Below the pieces are notes generated by a model. That model ran no database searches, was not told the origin of the DNA, and saw nothing but the letters and a program-made list of their open reading frames with translations. Made by a program: the position numbers and the translations under genes. Positions 44,092 through 53,395 of a stretch of 64,000 nucleotides of DNA are shown in pieces (the first letter of the stretch is position 1; the number at the start of each line of letters is the position of its first letter). Source of the stretch: Chryseobacterium sp. FP211-J200 (GTDB taxonomy: Bacteria > Bacteroidota > Bacteroidia > Flavobacteriales > Weeksellaceae); NCBI RefSeq assembly GCF_001643375.1, contig NZ_LSHB01000035.1, positions 32,149-96,148 of the forward strand, read 5' to 3'.

Positions 44092-46615
44092 AAAGAATAA
44101 TATTTTGACAGTTTTGCTCGTGCTGTTCCTGTTTAAAGTTTCTGGTTTGACGGGGCAGATCACTGAGGATTCAGCTAAATTGGCGGATCAGGCATATTCG
44201 AAATTCTACAGTTCCGAAATGCTCACCGTCAGTCCGGATCATAAATTTGGCATTGTGACCGACAGGAACGAATATGATATTGACAGGGCTTTCATCGTAA
44301 ACCTGCAATCTAAGAAAACCCAGCCGATAGAAGCGGCTTTTAGCTACAGGTTCTTTGGTGGTGATATCATGGTTGCACAGTTGCAGGGCAAAACGATCAT
44401 TAGACATCTTAAAAATGGTTTATACAGGGAAATTAAGGGAAACTTTATCTACATTCCATTTCAAAAAGTTGGTAAGTTTATCTTGTATGATAAACAGCAA
44501 AGGAAAGCTTGGCTCTATAATGTCGATCTTCAGGTCGTCAGCTCATTTAAAGAGATCGAACAGTTATCAATGTTCAAAGATCAGCCAGTGATCGTATTTG
44601 CTACAAAAAATAAGATCTTTAAAATGGACCTCAGGTCATTGCAGACCTCAGATTGGGAAATTTCTGAGAAGGTCTTGTGGCTGCAATCGTCCAAGAAAGA
44701 AATAGTGTCGATATCAAATCTGAGGGGAGCGTTTTTCCTGAACAGGTACTCTGTGAAAGGTTCTAGGCAATCTGAAAAAATAGTACTGCCTGAGGATTTC
44801 TACATCGATAGCTTGTCATTGTCTACTGCTGAAATAAAAAATGACCGTTATCTTTTACTTCCAGTAAGAAAAAAAGAACGGCAAAGGACAAAGACCAGAG
44901 GGCAGATACTATATACCAACCAGAACAGTATTTATCGTATACCAATGATGCAGGTGGCGATCTATGATTTGGACAGGCAAATTTGGAAAAGATCACCGCA
45001 AAGCGAAGATGTTTTTTCACAGCAATTTTTCGCGGATGATAAGGGAACTGTTATTTCCTATGATCCGTCAGTTGATAAGGTCGATTCTTTAGGTAACCCG
45101 CGTTATCAATTAACAATAGAAAGAGATTTCGGAGGCAAGCGTGTCAGGATCGACAATCCCTACATAAGAAGGATCAATTTTCATTATGATACACCTACTG
45201 GGCGTATGATCTACTTCAAAGACCGGCGTTGGTGGATCGAGAATACAAATGATGGAAAAGTCGATCAGATAGCTTTTGAGGCGCCATCATATTTTGTCAG
45301 CGATTATAACAGCGGTCTTTCTGATGATCCTTCTGGAAGTGTATATCCTACAAACCATTATGCTAAATATCTGATCAATGATGCCTATGATTTTTTCTTG
45401 GTGGACCTAGTCAAGCTTAACGTCAAAAGACTGACCTTCGGAAGGGAAAGTAATGTGAGCTACACTATTTCAAGGGATCCAAGTTTTTTCAGAGGCTCAA
45501 CAAATTGGGACATGGAAAGAAACCCAGAAATCAATCTGGATCATAAGATCCTGTTTAAAATGTTTAACAATAAAAATTATAATTCAGGGATTGCCGAGTT
45601 CAATCTTAAGACATCAAAGCTCAGTGAACTTTTCTCGATCGATGATGATGTCAAAAATATATTTGTAGCTGACGGCTCTGTGGTCTACACATCGAAATCT
45701 TACGGAAAGCCTCTCTCTGTCTATTCCCTGAAAAATAAAAGATCTGAGCTAATCTATTCAAGTAAAGGCATTGATAATGGGAATTTGGGTTACTTGAAAA
45801 AGGAAATGATTCAGTATGAAGTTGGTGGAAAGGTTCACAATGCGGCATTGCTATATCCGGTCAATTACAGTTCCCAAAAGAAATATCCTCTGATCTTTGA
45901 TGTTTATGAAAACAAATCGAAAGATGCTTTGAGATTTTTAATTCCGGATCTTTACGAAAATCAGGGATTCAATGCGATGCACTATGTTTACAGTGGCTAT
46001 TTTGTTCTACTGCCCGATCTTGCATATGAACCTGAACATATCGGTCGTTCAATATCACATTCGGTTGAGAAACTGGTTGGTATTCTAAACAAAAATGAAG
46101 CGATAGATATCAAAAAGATGGCAGTCACAGGCAGTTCGTTTGGCGGTTATGAAACAACATTCTTAATGACTCAGGACAAATGGTTCGTTACTGGTTTTGC
46201 AGGTGTGAGTCTAGTCGACCTTCCACGTTATGCTATGGAATTCTACAGGGATTTTAAACTGCCAAATTACTTCAGGGTGGAAAAACAGCAAAACAGGATG
46301 GTAAAAAATCTTTTTGATAATTACCAGGGATATCTGGACAACTCACCGATCTATCATCTAAAAAACATGAGCAAGCCAATATTGATGTGGTTGGGGAAGG
46401 ATGACGGCAATGTGTCGCCAGACCAGTCTCGGAGTTTCTTTTTGGGATTGAAACGCCTTGGTAAAAAAGGAATCTTGATGGAATATGACAAAGAAAAACA
46501 TACTTTAATGAAAAGAGAAAACCAATTTGATGTCAATGTGAAAGGGTGGCAGTGGATGGATCATTTTCTTAAAGATAATAGACCGGCTGATTGGATCACA
46601 CCATTGTTGGAATAA
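44081..46615 (+). CDS. S9-family (prolyl-oligopeptidase-like) secreted peptidase
   Basis: The 844-residue protein has a signal peptide (about 1-26, LTGQI), a long beta-propeller-like region to about 590, and a C-terminal alpha/beta hydrolase domain. The catalytic triad can be placed: Ser686 in GSSFGG, Asp774 in GKDDGNVSP and His807 in KEKHTLMK. It probably degrades peptides in the periplasm after SusC/SusD import, or matures the small secreted proteins encoded on the other strand. The gene overlaps the SusD gene end and is followed by a bidirectional terminator. Confidence 0.88.
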   Translation: MVTKKNNILTVLLVLFLFKVSGLTGQITEDSAKLADQAYSKFYSSEMLTVSPDHKFGIVTDRNEYDIDRAFIVNLQSKKTQPIEAAFSYRFFGGDIMVAQLQGKTIIRHLKNGLYREIKGNFIYIPFQKVGKFILYDKQQRKAWLYNVDLQVVSSFKEIEQLSMFKDQPVIVFATKNKIFKMDLRSLQTSDWEISEKVLWLQSSKKEIVSISNLRGAFFLNRYSVKGSRQSEKIVLPEDFYIDSLSLSTAEIKNDRYLLLPVRKKERQRTKTRGQILYTNQNSIYRIPMMQVAIYDLDRQIWKRSPQSEDVFSQQFFADDKGTVISYDPSVDKVDSLGNPRYQLTIERDFGGKRVRIDNPYIRRINFHYDTPTGRMIYFKDRRWWIENTNDGKVDQIAFEAPSYFVSDYNSGLSDDPSGSVYPTNHYAKYLINDAYDFFLVDLVKLNVKRLTFGRESNVSYTISRDPSFFRGSTNWDMERNPEINLDHKILFKMFNNKNYNSGIAEFNLKTSKLSELFSIDDDVKNIFVADGSVVYTSKSYGKPLSVYSLKNKRSELIYSSKGIDNGNLGYLKKEMIQYEVGGKVHNAALLYPVNYSSQKKYPLIFDVYENKSKDALRFLIPDLYENQGFNAMHYVYSGYFVLLPDLAYEPEHIGRSISHSVEKLVGILNKNEAIDIKKMAVTGSSFGGYETTFLMTQDKWFVTGFAGVSLVDLPRYAMEFYRDFKLPNYFRVEKQQNRMVKNLFDNYQGYLDNSPIYHLKNMSKPILMWLGKDDGNVSPDQSRSFFLGLKRLGKKGILMEYDKEKHTLMKRENQFDVNVKGWQWMDHFLKDNRPADWITPLLE

Positions 46616-46621
46616 AAAAAA

Positions 46622-46650
46622 GGCTGCTGTTCATGAGAACAGCAGCTTTT
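46622..46650. terminator. Bidirectional terminator
   Basis: GCTGCTGTTC (46623-46632) and GAACAGCAGC (46637-46646) pair perfectly around ATGA, with A-runs before and T-runs after. It can serve both the S9 gene (plus) and the DUF6520 gene (minus). Confidence 0.85.
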
Positions 46651-46656
46651 TAATGA

Positions 46657-46941
46657 TTATTGACGTTGAGAGAGTTCAACATTACAAGTATTGAAATCTC
46701 CAGGTGAATCAAGTCCAAATGCTTGTGGCTGACCTGGAATGTTTCCCACGGTGCATATAGGTCCTGGTTGTGTGTCACATTCTGCTACTTTTTCGCAGCT
46801 TCCAACTGAATGATTGAAAATGTAACCATCCATTGGTGCAATTTTTTTTCCAGTATTGTTTCCTGAATTACTGGCGTAAGCTGTTCCAATACCTGTTAGG
46901 ATGACAGCGGCACTTAAAAAGTGCTTTCTAAAAGTGTTCAT
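46657..46941 (-). CDS. DUF6520-type small secreted Cys-containing protein
   Basis: The 94-residue protein has a signal peptide ending near AYASN (about 24) and a mature part with four Cys (in SCEKVAECD, PICTVG and FNTCNVEL). The Asn/Gly/Lys start of the mature chain and the four-Cys pattern resemble DUF6520, a family frequent in Bacteroidota genomes beside MauE/DoxX proteins. Two disulfides are likely in the periplasm. It is the last gene of a minus-strand set with the MauE-like protein. Its function is not known. Confidence 0.72.
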   Translation of the reverse strand: MNTFRKHFLSAAVILTGIGTAYASNSGNNTGKKIAPMDGYIFNHSVGSCEKVAECDTQPGPICTVGNIPGQPQAFGLDSPGDFNTCNVELSQRQ

Positions 46942-47003
46942 AATATTAAATTTGATGTGTTTGTGCCTACAGTTGGGGTCTTCGGCTTTACCCTTTACGC
47001 TGA

Positions 47004-48479
47004 TCAGCGTGGTTTGTACATGCGCTTGTACTTCATGATATCATTACTTATCAAGACATAGAAATACTGTTCTGTTACCAGGATATCCCTGACCTTGTTA
47101 CCGTCGACATTTTGGACAGGAAAGCTGTACAGGTAATCATTTTTTCTATAGTCATAAACATCTATTATGCTGGATTTTTTCCAAATGTTATCCGACTCAT
47201 GCTTCCCCTTAAGATTTGATACGTTAAAGAGAAGCCCATCGTATGCATACTGTAAGCTATTGACCTTCAAAGGTGGTCTGATCATTTTTATCTCCCCATT
47301 TTTTGTTTTTTTTACCTCTATTTGGGCAGTTGAAGTTGAGTCAATGGTTCTCCCATTGCCTAGGAATTTTAGGTCTCTGTTGATTCTTCGGTATTCATTG
47401 CGGTAGAAGTAGGTATAGATAAATTCTTGCGTCTTCCCATCTTTGACCAGTATGCCATCAGTGTCGAACAACCCGTCGATCTGCTTTTCCAGGAATTGAT
47501 GATTGAACTTAACTTTATCATTTTTATTATTTAGCATAACACTACCAACCGTATTCTCATTTTTCAGCTTATGATGGGTTCTGAAAATGTAATGTGACGG
47601 ACCGATCCATAAAAGTTGGGAAAAGAAAAGTTTTTCTGTCATTTTAGATGTAGCGCTGTTTTGAGGAAATATGCCCTCAAATATCACTGGAACTCTACCA
47701 TCGGAGATCATATAGTTGGGATACTCGACCTGAAGCCTGATGGAACTGAATGCTAAATTTTTATTATCAATATCCAGCGTATCTAAAATAAGATGATCAA
47801 ACTCTGGAGCCAATTTCCCCATTATCAGAGGGGCAGTGGTATTTCCGAGATAGAGAGTGTCATTTAAAGATCCTGCAAAATAGAACGAATTATTTTTTAG
47901 GTCAGTCATTTTAGGATAGTCAATCGCATGGGGGATAAATTTTCTTGTGAAATTATTTTCTTTCTTGATAACATAAACAGAAGACCTGTAAGTAAAAACG
48001 ACAAATAATCCACTTACCAATACGGTCATTATAATTTTACAAACATATTGAACTGATCTTTTGTCTTTGAATTTTTCAAATATGATAATGCTGATAGTCA
48101 ATATTATAACACAAACTATATTAAAAATCAAATGTTCCCTCCATCCTAATTTTTCCAGAATCCCGCCGCAGGAGCACGGAACGGATTCACTGTAATTTAA
48201 TGTCACATAAATATAGACGGAAAAGGATGTCATTAGCCCCAATGAACAATAAAGTCCAAGCAGGCGGGTTGCTTCAGAGACCAGTAATCCGGCAAAAAAA
48301 AGTTCAATGATAATGACAGCATAAGAAGCGAGGCCAGCATATGGACTCATGACCGGAGATTGTGCGATCTGAACTTGAAAGTTTTCAAAATCCATGAGTT
48401 TGCTCACACTCGCATAGACAAAAAGCAAGATGAAGAAATAGGTTACGAAGCTGGTAAATAATAAGGCAAACTTTCTCAT
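47004..48479 (-). CDS. MauE/DoxX-family redox-associated membrane protein with C-terminal extension
   Basis: The 491-residue protein has four TM helices in the first 145 residues, with the family signature FVYASVSKLMDFENFQVQ and a periplasmic CSCGG motif before a Trp, and a further TM near 155-175. The MauE family supports disulfide or thiol maturation of periplasmic proteins. The long C-terminal part (about 180-491) is beta-rich, resembles a 6-bladed propeller and lies outside the membrane. It sits between genes for small Cys-containing secreted proteins, which are its plausible clients. Confidence 0.8.
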   Translation of the reverse strand: MRKFALLFTSFVTYFFILLFVYASVSKLMDFENFQVQIAQSPVMSPYAGLASYAVIIIELFFAGLLVSEATRLLGLYCSLGLMTSFSVYIYVTLNYSESVPCSCGGILEKLGWREHLIFNIVCVIILTISIIIFEKFKDKRSVQYVCKIIMTVLVSGLFVVFTYRSSVYVIKKENNFTRKFIPHAIDYPKMTDLKNNSFYFAGSLNDTLYLGNTTAPLIMGKLAPEFDHLILDTLDIDNKNLAFSSIRLQVEYPNYMISDGRVPVIFEGIFPQNSATSKMTEKLFFSQLLWIGPSHYIFRTHHKLKNENTVGSVMLNNKNDKVKFNHQFLEKQIDGLFDTDGILVKDGKTQEFIYTYFYRNEYRRINRDLKFLGNGRTIDSTSTAQIEVKKTKNGEIKMIRPPLKVNSLQYAYDGLLFNVSNLKGKHESDNIWKKSSIIDVYDYRKNDYLYSFPVQNVDGNKVRDILVTEQYFYVLISNDIMKYKRMYKPR

Positions 48480-48499
48480 TGCAGTATTTTTAGAGTTTT

Positions 48500-48670
48500 C
48501 TAGTCAGTTTGAACCAATCTCCAAACAGTCTTCTGATTACAGTAATAAGGCATTTTACAGCCCTTAGTTACAGGACAAGTGGTTTTAAAATTCCCCATAC
48601 TTTCCCAAATACCACTGGCGGGACATGGTAGGTCTGTATAGCAGGTAATGGTAGTTGTACGGGGAATCAT
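48500..48670 (-). CDS. Small Cys-rich protein (56 aa)
   Basis: An ATG at 48670 opens 56 codons ending with TAG at 48500. The product begins MIPRTTTITCYTDLPCPASG and has six Cys in all. There is no signal peptide, so the start or export route is unclear. It sits between the small lipoprotein gene (22 bases upstream) and the MauE gene (20 bases downstream), in the same direction. The dense Cys content and tight spacing support a real gene. Confidence 0.6.
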   Translation of the reverse strand: MIPRTTTITCYTDLPCPASGIWESMGNFKTTCPVTKGCKMPYYCNQKTVWRLVQTD

Positions 48671-48691
48671 TGTTTCTTAATTATAAAATAA

Positions 48692-48889
48692 TTAGTGTCT
48701 CCAGTCCTGACCATCTTTTACCGGTGGGTCAGGTACTAGATTTGCGCTGGTGGAGTCAGTCTTCTTTTTAAGATCTTCAAGACCTTGAAGGTCGTCTGTG
48801 GTTTGAGAACTTATCTCATCTGTAGTTCTGCAACTTTGTAAAGTAATTGCACTCATGATTAAAATTAATTGAAGGATAATACTTTTCAT
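48692..48889 (-). CDS. Small lipoprotein
   Basis: 65 residues with a lipoprotein signal ending LQSC (lipidated Cys about residue 19), a Thr/Asp/Ser-rich linker and the end DPPVKDGQDWRH. It is the first gene of the minus-strand set with the Cys-rich and MauE proteins. Similar short lipoproteins occur in front of MauE genes in this group. Function unknown. Confidence 0.65.
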   Translation of the reverse strand: MKSIILQLILIMSAITLQSCRTTDEISSQTTDDLQGLEDLKKKTDSTSANLVPDPPVKDGQDWRH

Positions 48890-49146
48890 TTGTTTAAAAT
48901 TTAATGATCATCCCGGCCGTTCAAATCGATTTAGTAGTTCAAAAATAGACGTGTGTCGAGTAATAAAAAACTGTTTGTAGGTCCATTTTGTAAAGCCCGA
49001 CGTCGTGTTTTATAAATGCTGACATCTAAAAACAGTTGTAACTGCTTTAAAATTAATTATATGTGTTTATTTGTGCTGTTTTAGCAATAGTCTTGGATAA
49101 AAGCGATGATTTTATTATTTTTTGTACTAATTTGGTTAGATGTTAT

Positions 49147-50847
49147 ATGAATATCCTGAGCAGAAATATCTTGATCTTAATGCTATTGTTCTTTGTGAAA
49201 TTATTTTCTCAATCGACAGAGCAAAAAAACTATAGTGGTATCAGATCGCAATTTGAAAATCTCAATAAGAATGATATACGTGCCCTGCCATTCGTCAATG
49301 ATTATATAAGAGAGGCAAAGAGAGATCTGAACTATGAAGAGTTGACACAGGCTTACCGGGATGCTGTATTCTACACGCCGCATGCCAGGGATAAGCTGAT
49401 TTATTCTGACAGTATGATATATGCTGCGGAAAAATCCAGAGACAACTCCCTTCTGACATTGGCCTATCTTGGAAAAGGCATCATCTATTACTTTAACTAC
49501 AAAAAATATGAACCGGCACTCGATCAATATCTCAAAGCCTATGAATATTCTACAAAGACGAATGACAAGTACCTAAAATATAAGGTCATATATCATCTTG
49601 GAGTGGTAAAAAGCTACTTAGGCTATTACAAAGATGCTATTGTGCATTTTAATGGTTGCATTAATTTTTTTGAGTGCGAGGGCGAAAAATCATCAAATAA
49701 TAATGAGATCTATAATTACAAGAGAGGTTATTATAATTCGCTCCATCAAATGATAATATGTCACAGAAATATAGGAAACCTTAAAACTGTTGATAGTTTG
49801 ATCAATATTGGAATATCAAAGATAAACAGGGAAAAGGATTTTTCACTTGAAAGAAGTTACCTGCTAAAGTGTCGTGGTATTTCTGAATTGAGTCACCATA
49901 AATATGACAATGCTATTATCGATTTGGAATCATCTTTACCTGAATTGATCAGTAAGGATTTTTCTTGGGCATCTGTTGCGTATTTCTATCTCGGTAAAAG
50001 CTATATGATCAATGACGAGAAAAAAGGCTTGATGCAGATGGAGAAGGTAGATTCAATCTTTAACCGACATCGGTTTATACTTCCGGAATTAAGAAAGAAT
50101 TATGAGATCTTGATCAAACACTATCGAAAAAAGAAGAATGTTGGAAAAGAACTTTACTACACCAATCAACTACTTGCGGTAGACAGCGTGATCACAAAGA
50201 ATTTTACTTATTTGTCACCAAGGATCCATAAAGAATATGATACCAAAGCACTTTTGAAGAAAAAGGAATATCTTGAGAACAAAAGTAGATCAAGGTTGCT
50301 AATGATCATTTTTCTATCAATGATGGCGACATTCTTTATAGCGCTATTTGTTCAGCGCTATAAAAGAGAAAAAGCAATCCTGTTGAAATATCAGAAATTG
50401 CAGGAAAAATTAAACGGAGATGCTATTGGAGCGATTGTCATTGAAAAAGTCGTTGAAAACGAAAGGAAATCTGTACTGTCACCTGAGGTCTGCAAAGATC
50501 TGACCGAGAAGATAATTAAATTTGAAAGTAGGAGGGGTTTTGTACAACAGGGCCTAACAATCGCAGGTCTTGCTTCCCAGATCGATACCAATACTTCTTA
50601 TCTATCCATTTACATCAATGAGTATAAAGGTTCCAACTTCAAAAACTATCTTAATAAACTTAGGATCAATTATATAACGGAACTCCTTAATTCCAATAAG
50701 AAATTCCTTTTCTATACCAATGAGGCGTTAGCCGAAGAATGTGGTATTGCCACCCGTCAAAGTTTTTCAGACCTCTTTTATGAAATCAATGGAATCAGAC
50801 CTCAAGACTATATTAGGAAACGCAAACAGGATCAGGAATTACTCTAA
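49147..50847 (+). CDS. AraC-family regulator with TPR sensor region and TM helix
   Basis: About 566 residues from the ATG at 49147; the longer frame from 49063 is judged spurious because the signal-like MNILSRNILILMLLFF starts here. TPR-like repeats occupy about 60-330, a TM helix lies near 380-402, and the C-terminal HTH_18 domain (about 470-560) contains GLTIAGLASQIDTNTSYLS and IATRQSFSDLFYEINGIRP. It therefore senses on the periplasmic side and binds DNA inside, a one-component design frequent in Bacteroidota. It is divergent from the small-protein genes, which are likely targets. Confidence 0.85.
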   Translation: MNILSRNILILMLLFFVKLFSQSTEQKNYSGIRSQFENLNKNDIRALPFVNDYIREAKRDLNYEELTQAYRDAVFYTPHARDKLIYSDSMIYAAEKSRDNSLLTLAYLGKGIIYYFNYKKYEPALDQYLKAYEYSTKTNDKYLKYKVIYHLGVVKSYLGYYKDAIVHFNGCINFFECEGEKSSNNNEIYNYKRGYYNSLHQMIICHRNIGNLKTVDSLINIGISKINREKDFSLERSYLLKCRGISELSHHKYDNAIIDLESSLPELISKDFSWASVAYFYLGKSYMINDEKKGLMQMEKVDSIFNRHRFILPELRKNYEILIKHYRKKKNVGKELYYTNQLLAVDSVITKNFTYLSPRIHKEYDTKALLKKKEYLENKSRSRLLMIIFLSMMATFFIALFVQRYKREKAILLKYQKLQEKLNGDAIGAIVIEKVVENERKSVLSPEVCKDLTEKIIKFESRRGFVQQGLTIAGLASQIDTNTSYLSIYINEYKGSNFKNYLNKLRINYITELLNSNKKFLFYTNEALAEECGIATRQSFSDLFYEINGIRPQDYIRKRKQDQELL

Positions 50848-50896
50848 ATAGGGGTTTTATTCTGAAAATTTTGTATATTTTTTTAAAAAAAAGGAC

Positions 50897-51745
50897 ATGG
50901 TAAACAACAAATTTTTAAAAAGTGTACACAAAATATTTATTGATCTTAGTAAAGACTTAGAGCGTATATGTGAGGAAGAAAAAAACACATTGAAAATGGC
51001 TGAAAGCTGTTTGATACATATTGATGATGTCGTCAGGAAACTAAAAAGTCAAATTACAAAGCATCAATTCGATTCAATTGCTGATGAAGTGTATTTTTTT
51101 AAGGAACTTAAACCAAAATTCATCGCGGAATTTCTATTCTATCAACATATCCTTACTTTGGAATCCGAAAAGCCGCACAATGGTAAAAAGTTACTGCAAA
51201 AATTTTACCTTAATGAAATCAGAAAATTGGAAATTCAATATGATGATGATAAGTACTTCTATAATTATTATATCAGGGAAGCTACCTATCTTGATCATAA
51301 ATATTTCGTTCGCCACTCATACGACCTCAAAATGAAATTGCCACAGCAATTGCATAATTTCGATCATGAATTTACAACTTCGCACGATCATAAGGTTGCC
51401 ACTATATTGGGCAATCAGAAAATAACATCATATATGAACGACAGAATAACAGAACTGCAGACTGACCAGTGGCAAGATCTGCAAAAATTCAAAAAGCTGG
51501 AATGGTCATCATCTAAGGTGAATCTTGTTGAACTAATCTATGGTTTACATCATAGCAGATGCTTCAATGCAGGAACAATTGAACTAAGTGAAACCATCAA
51601 AATATTCGAAAGATTATTGGATATCGACCTGAATAATTTCCATAAGATCGTTTCTGAGATCAAATCACGAAAAAATAACAGAATCAAATTTCTACAGTTA
51701 TTACAGGAAAATTTAAGTCAATTCTTTATAGACACTGATGCATAA
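50897..51745 (+). CDS. rteC: RteC-domain ICE regulator
   Basis: A 282-residue protein with the RteC signature YYIREATYLDHKYFVRHSYD (about 114-133) and the following FDHEFTTSHDHKVATILGN. In CTnDOT-type elements RteC activates the excision operon. It marks the start of the ICE core here and precedes helix-turn-helix, DUF3853 and Rep genes, the usual order in flavobacterial elements. No RteA/RteB pair is visible in the window. Confidence 0.9.
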   Translation: MVNNKFLKSVHKIFIDLSKDLERICEEEKNTLKMAESCLIHIDDVVRKLKSQITKHQFDSIADEVYFFKELKPKFIAEFLFYQHILTLESEKPHNGKKLLQKFYLNEIRKLEIQYDDDKYFYNYYIREATYLDHKYFVRHSYDLKMKLPQQLHNFDHEFTTSHDHKVATILGNQKITSYMNDRITELQTDQWQDLQKFKKLEWSSSKVNLVELIYGLHHSRCFNAGTIELSETIKIFERLLDIDLNNFHKIVSEIKSRKNNRIKFLQLLQENLSQFFIDTDA

Positions 51746-51778
51746 AGGGCATATTTGATGATTGATGTTTCTCGGCAT

Positions 51779-51787
51779 TTATCCACA
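51779..51787 (+). promoter_or_regulatory. Perfect DnaA box
   Basis: TTATCCACA lies in the gap between rteC and the next gene. A single box may be chance in AT-rich DNA, but the position in front of replication genes makes it of interest. Confidence 0.4.
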
Positions 51788-51837
51788 ATTAATTCACAGA
51801 TGCTTTTTTTAAAGGCATTTTAGGACAATCTCTCGGT

Positions 51838-51857
51838 ACTACCGAATGACTACCGAA
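51838..51857 (+). repeat. Tandem ACTACCGAA repeat, 11-bp phase
   Basis: ACTACCGAA at 51838-51846 and 51849-51857, preceded by an inverted CGGTA (51834-51838). It lies 53-72 bases in front of the 88-residue HTH gene and looks like a regulator binding site. Confidence 0.5.
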
Positions 51858-51909
51858 AAAATTAACTGCATATTTTTAAAATTTGTCAAAACAAAACAAA
51901 TTGAAAAGT

Positions 51910-52176
51910 ATGACGATAAACATTCTTACAAAAGACGACCTGGACAAGTTTAAAAATGAATTGATCCAAGAGCTTAGTAATATGTTCCATATTAAAACTA
52001 CGGAACAAAAGCTATGGCTTCGGACTTCAGAAGTTAAAGATCTACTTAATATTTCTTCAGGAACGCTACAAAATCTTAGGGCAAACAGAATTTTATCTTG
52101 TAGCAAGGTAGGAGGGATATTGTATTATAATTACAAGGATATTGAAAAGCTTTTAAGTGATCGTAAAAGTTCGTGA
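51910..52176 (+). CDS. Helix-turn-helix (excisionase-like) protein
   Basis: About 88 residues from the ATG at 51910; an upstream TTG frame exists. The C-terminal half is a MerR/HTH_17-type winged helix (WLRTSEVKDLLNISSGTLQNLR and VGGILYYNYKDIEKLL), the fold of excisionases and small ICE regulators. It is placed right after rteC, as is typical for Xis-like genes in this class of element. Confidence 0.8.
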   Translation: MTINILTKDDLDKFKNELIQELSNMFHIKTTEQKLWLRTSEVKDLLNISSGTLQNLRANRILSCSKVGGILYYNYKDIEKLLSDRKSS

Positions 52177-52335
52177 AGAAAATTTTTAAATATCACAGAT
52201 CACTTCACTTCTCAAAGCAACTCTTTAGCATCCGCTTACATTTTAGATCTCCCTTGCAGCAACAAAATTTTAATAAATGAAAATTTTCCTCTGGGTAGAT
52301 CAACGGTAAAATTAAAAAATTAAAAATAATAAGCA

Positions 52336-52587
52336 ATGAAAAATATAGATTTAACAACGCCAATCTGGCAACTGACTGTAGAAGAATTTTTACAGGTTTC
52401 AAAAAATATCGGTTATGAAAAAAAATATGAATATGGATTAAAGGGTCTGGCGAAGATCCTGGGTTGTTCTGTTTCAAAAGCCTCAGAGGTAAAGTCATCT
52501 GGACTTCTGGACAAGGCCATTACACAAAACGGCAATATTATTATCATCGATAAAGAAAAGGCCCTGGAATTATTTGGTAAAAAATAG
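52336..52587 (+). CDS. DUF3853-family helix-turn-helix protein
   Basis: The 83-residue protein has the DUF3853 beginning LTTPIWQLTVEEFLQV and a short helix-turn-helix (LKGLAKILGCSVSKASEV). It is a standard small gene of Bacteroidota conjugative elements, probably DNA-binding. Its stop is just upstream of the next start. Confidence 0.85.
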   Translation: MKNIDLTTPIWQLTVEEFLQVSKNIGYEKKYEYGLKGLAKILGCSVSKASEVKSSGLLDKAITQNGNIIIIDKEKALELFGKK

Positions 52588-52588
52588 A

Positions 52589-53305
52589 ATGTATTATCTT
52601 GAATTGATCCAACGTTTCTGGGATTACAACACGAATGAACCGCTTGGATCAACTGCCATTGCAACCTACTTATTTCTTCTTAAAACTTCTAACGAAAATG
52701 ACCGGTACGACTTTAAAATTTCAGATGTTGTTGTCGGCAGGGAATTAGGATTGTCAAGAAAAACAGTGATCAAGATCAGACAAAAGCTTAAAAAAGCTGG
52801 ATTGATTGATTTTAAAACTCAAAAAGGGCATCCTTGTGATTACAGAATCTTGCTCAACAATTCATTGCAGTTTTCAGTGGAGGATAATCTAAAAGTAGCA
52901 GAACAAGAGAATGATGATATTAAGAAAGAGCAAAATGATTACGTCCTTTTAGAAGAACTTCTGCAAAGAGAGTTGGTGCTTCAAATTTTGGAAAATAATC
53001 AACCTGATACTAGTGAAGCATTAATTGAATCGCAATCAGATCACAAGGATATAGGTTTTCCTTCCTTTTCCGAATTTCTGGACTATGCGCAAACATTAGA
53101 TGCGTTTGATCCTCAATTAGAATCCGGTATCAGGGAAAAATATGAAACCTGGATCAATAATGGCTGGACCAATAATTTAAAAAGACCCATCACCAATTGG
53201 AAATCTTCCTTGAAAAGTGCTCTGCCCTTTATCAATAATTCTATAGATACAGATGGGCTTTCAGCAAAATCAATCCCTGATATAAAGCGTCCAAAGTTTC
53301 CCTAA
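52589..53305 (+). CDS. Helix-turn-helix replication-associated protein
   Basis: About 238 residues from the ATG at 52589, one base after the DUF3853 stop; five upstream codons overlap that gene. The N-terminal winged helix reads TAIATYLFLLKTSN then VGRELGLSRKTVIKIRQKL. A linker and a DnaD-like C-terminal region ending in WKSSLKSALPF follow. It is often found next to Rep genes in ICEs, so a part in replication initiation or helicase loading is plausible. Confidence 0.7.
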   Translation: MYYLELIQRFWDYNTNEPLGSTAIATYLFLLKTSNENDRYDFKISDVVVGRELGLSRKTVIKIRQKLKKAGLIDFKTQKGHPCDYRILLNNSLQFSVEDNLKVAEQENDDIKKEQNDYVLLEELLQRELVLQILENNQPDTSEALIESQSDHKDIGFPSFSEFLDYAQTLDAFDPQLESGIREKYETWINNGWTNNLKRPITNWKSSLKSALPFINNSIDTDGLSAKSIPDIKRPKFP

Positions 53306-53321
53306 TACACGTTGAAATGTT

Positions 53322-53348
53322 GTAATGACAATCTTGAATGGTCATTAC
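53322..53348. promoter_or_regulatory. 8-bp inverted repeat in front of the Rep gene
   Basis: GTAATGAC (53322-53329) and GTCATTAC (53341-53348) with an 11-base spacer, 48 bases upstream of the Rep start. Candidate operator for rep autoregulation. Confidence 0.45.
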
Positions 53349-53395
53349 CTTTTAATGAACAAAAATGTAAAAAGCTTGTTAAGTAAGATCGTCAT

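Noticed and set aside
49063..49146. Longer start of the AraC/TPR regulator
   Set aside because: The ATG at 49147 precedes a good signal-anchor sequence; the earlier part lies in the promoter region.
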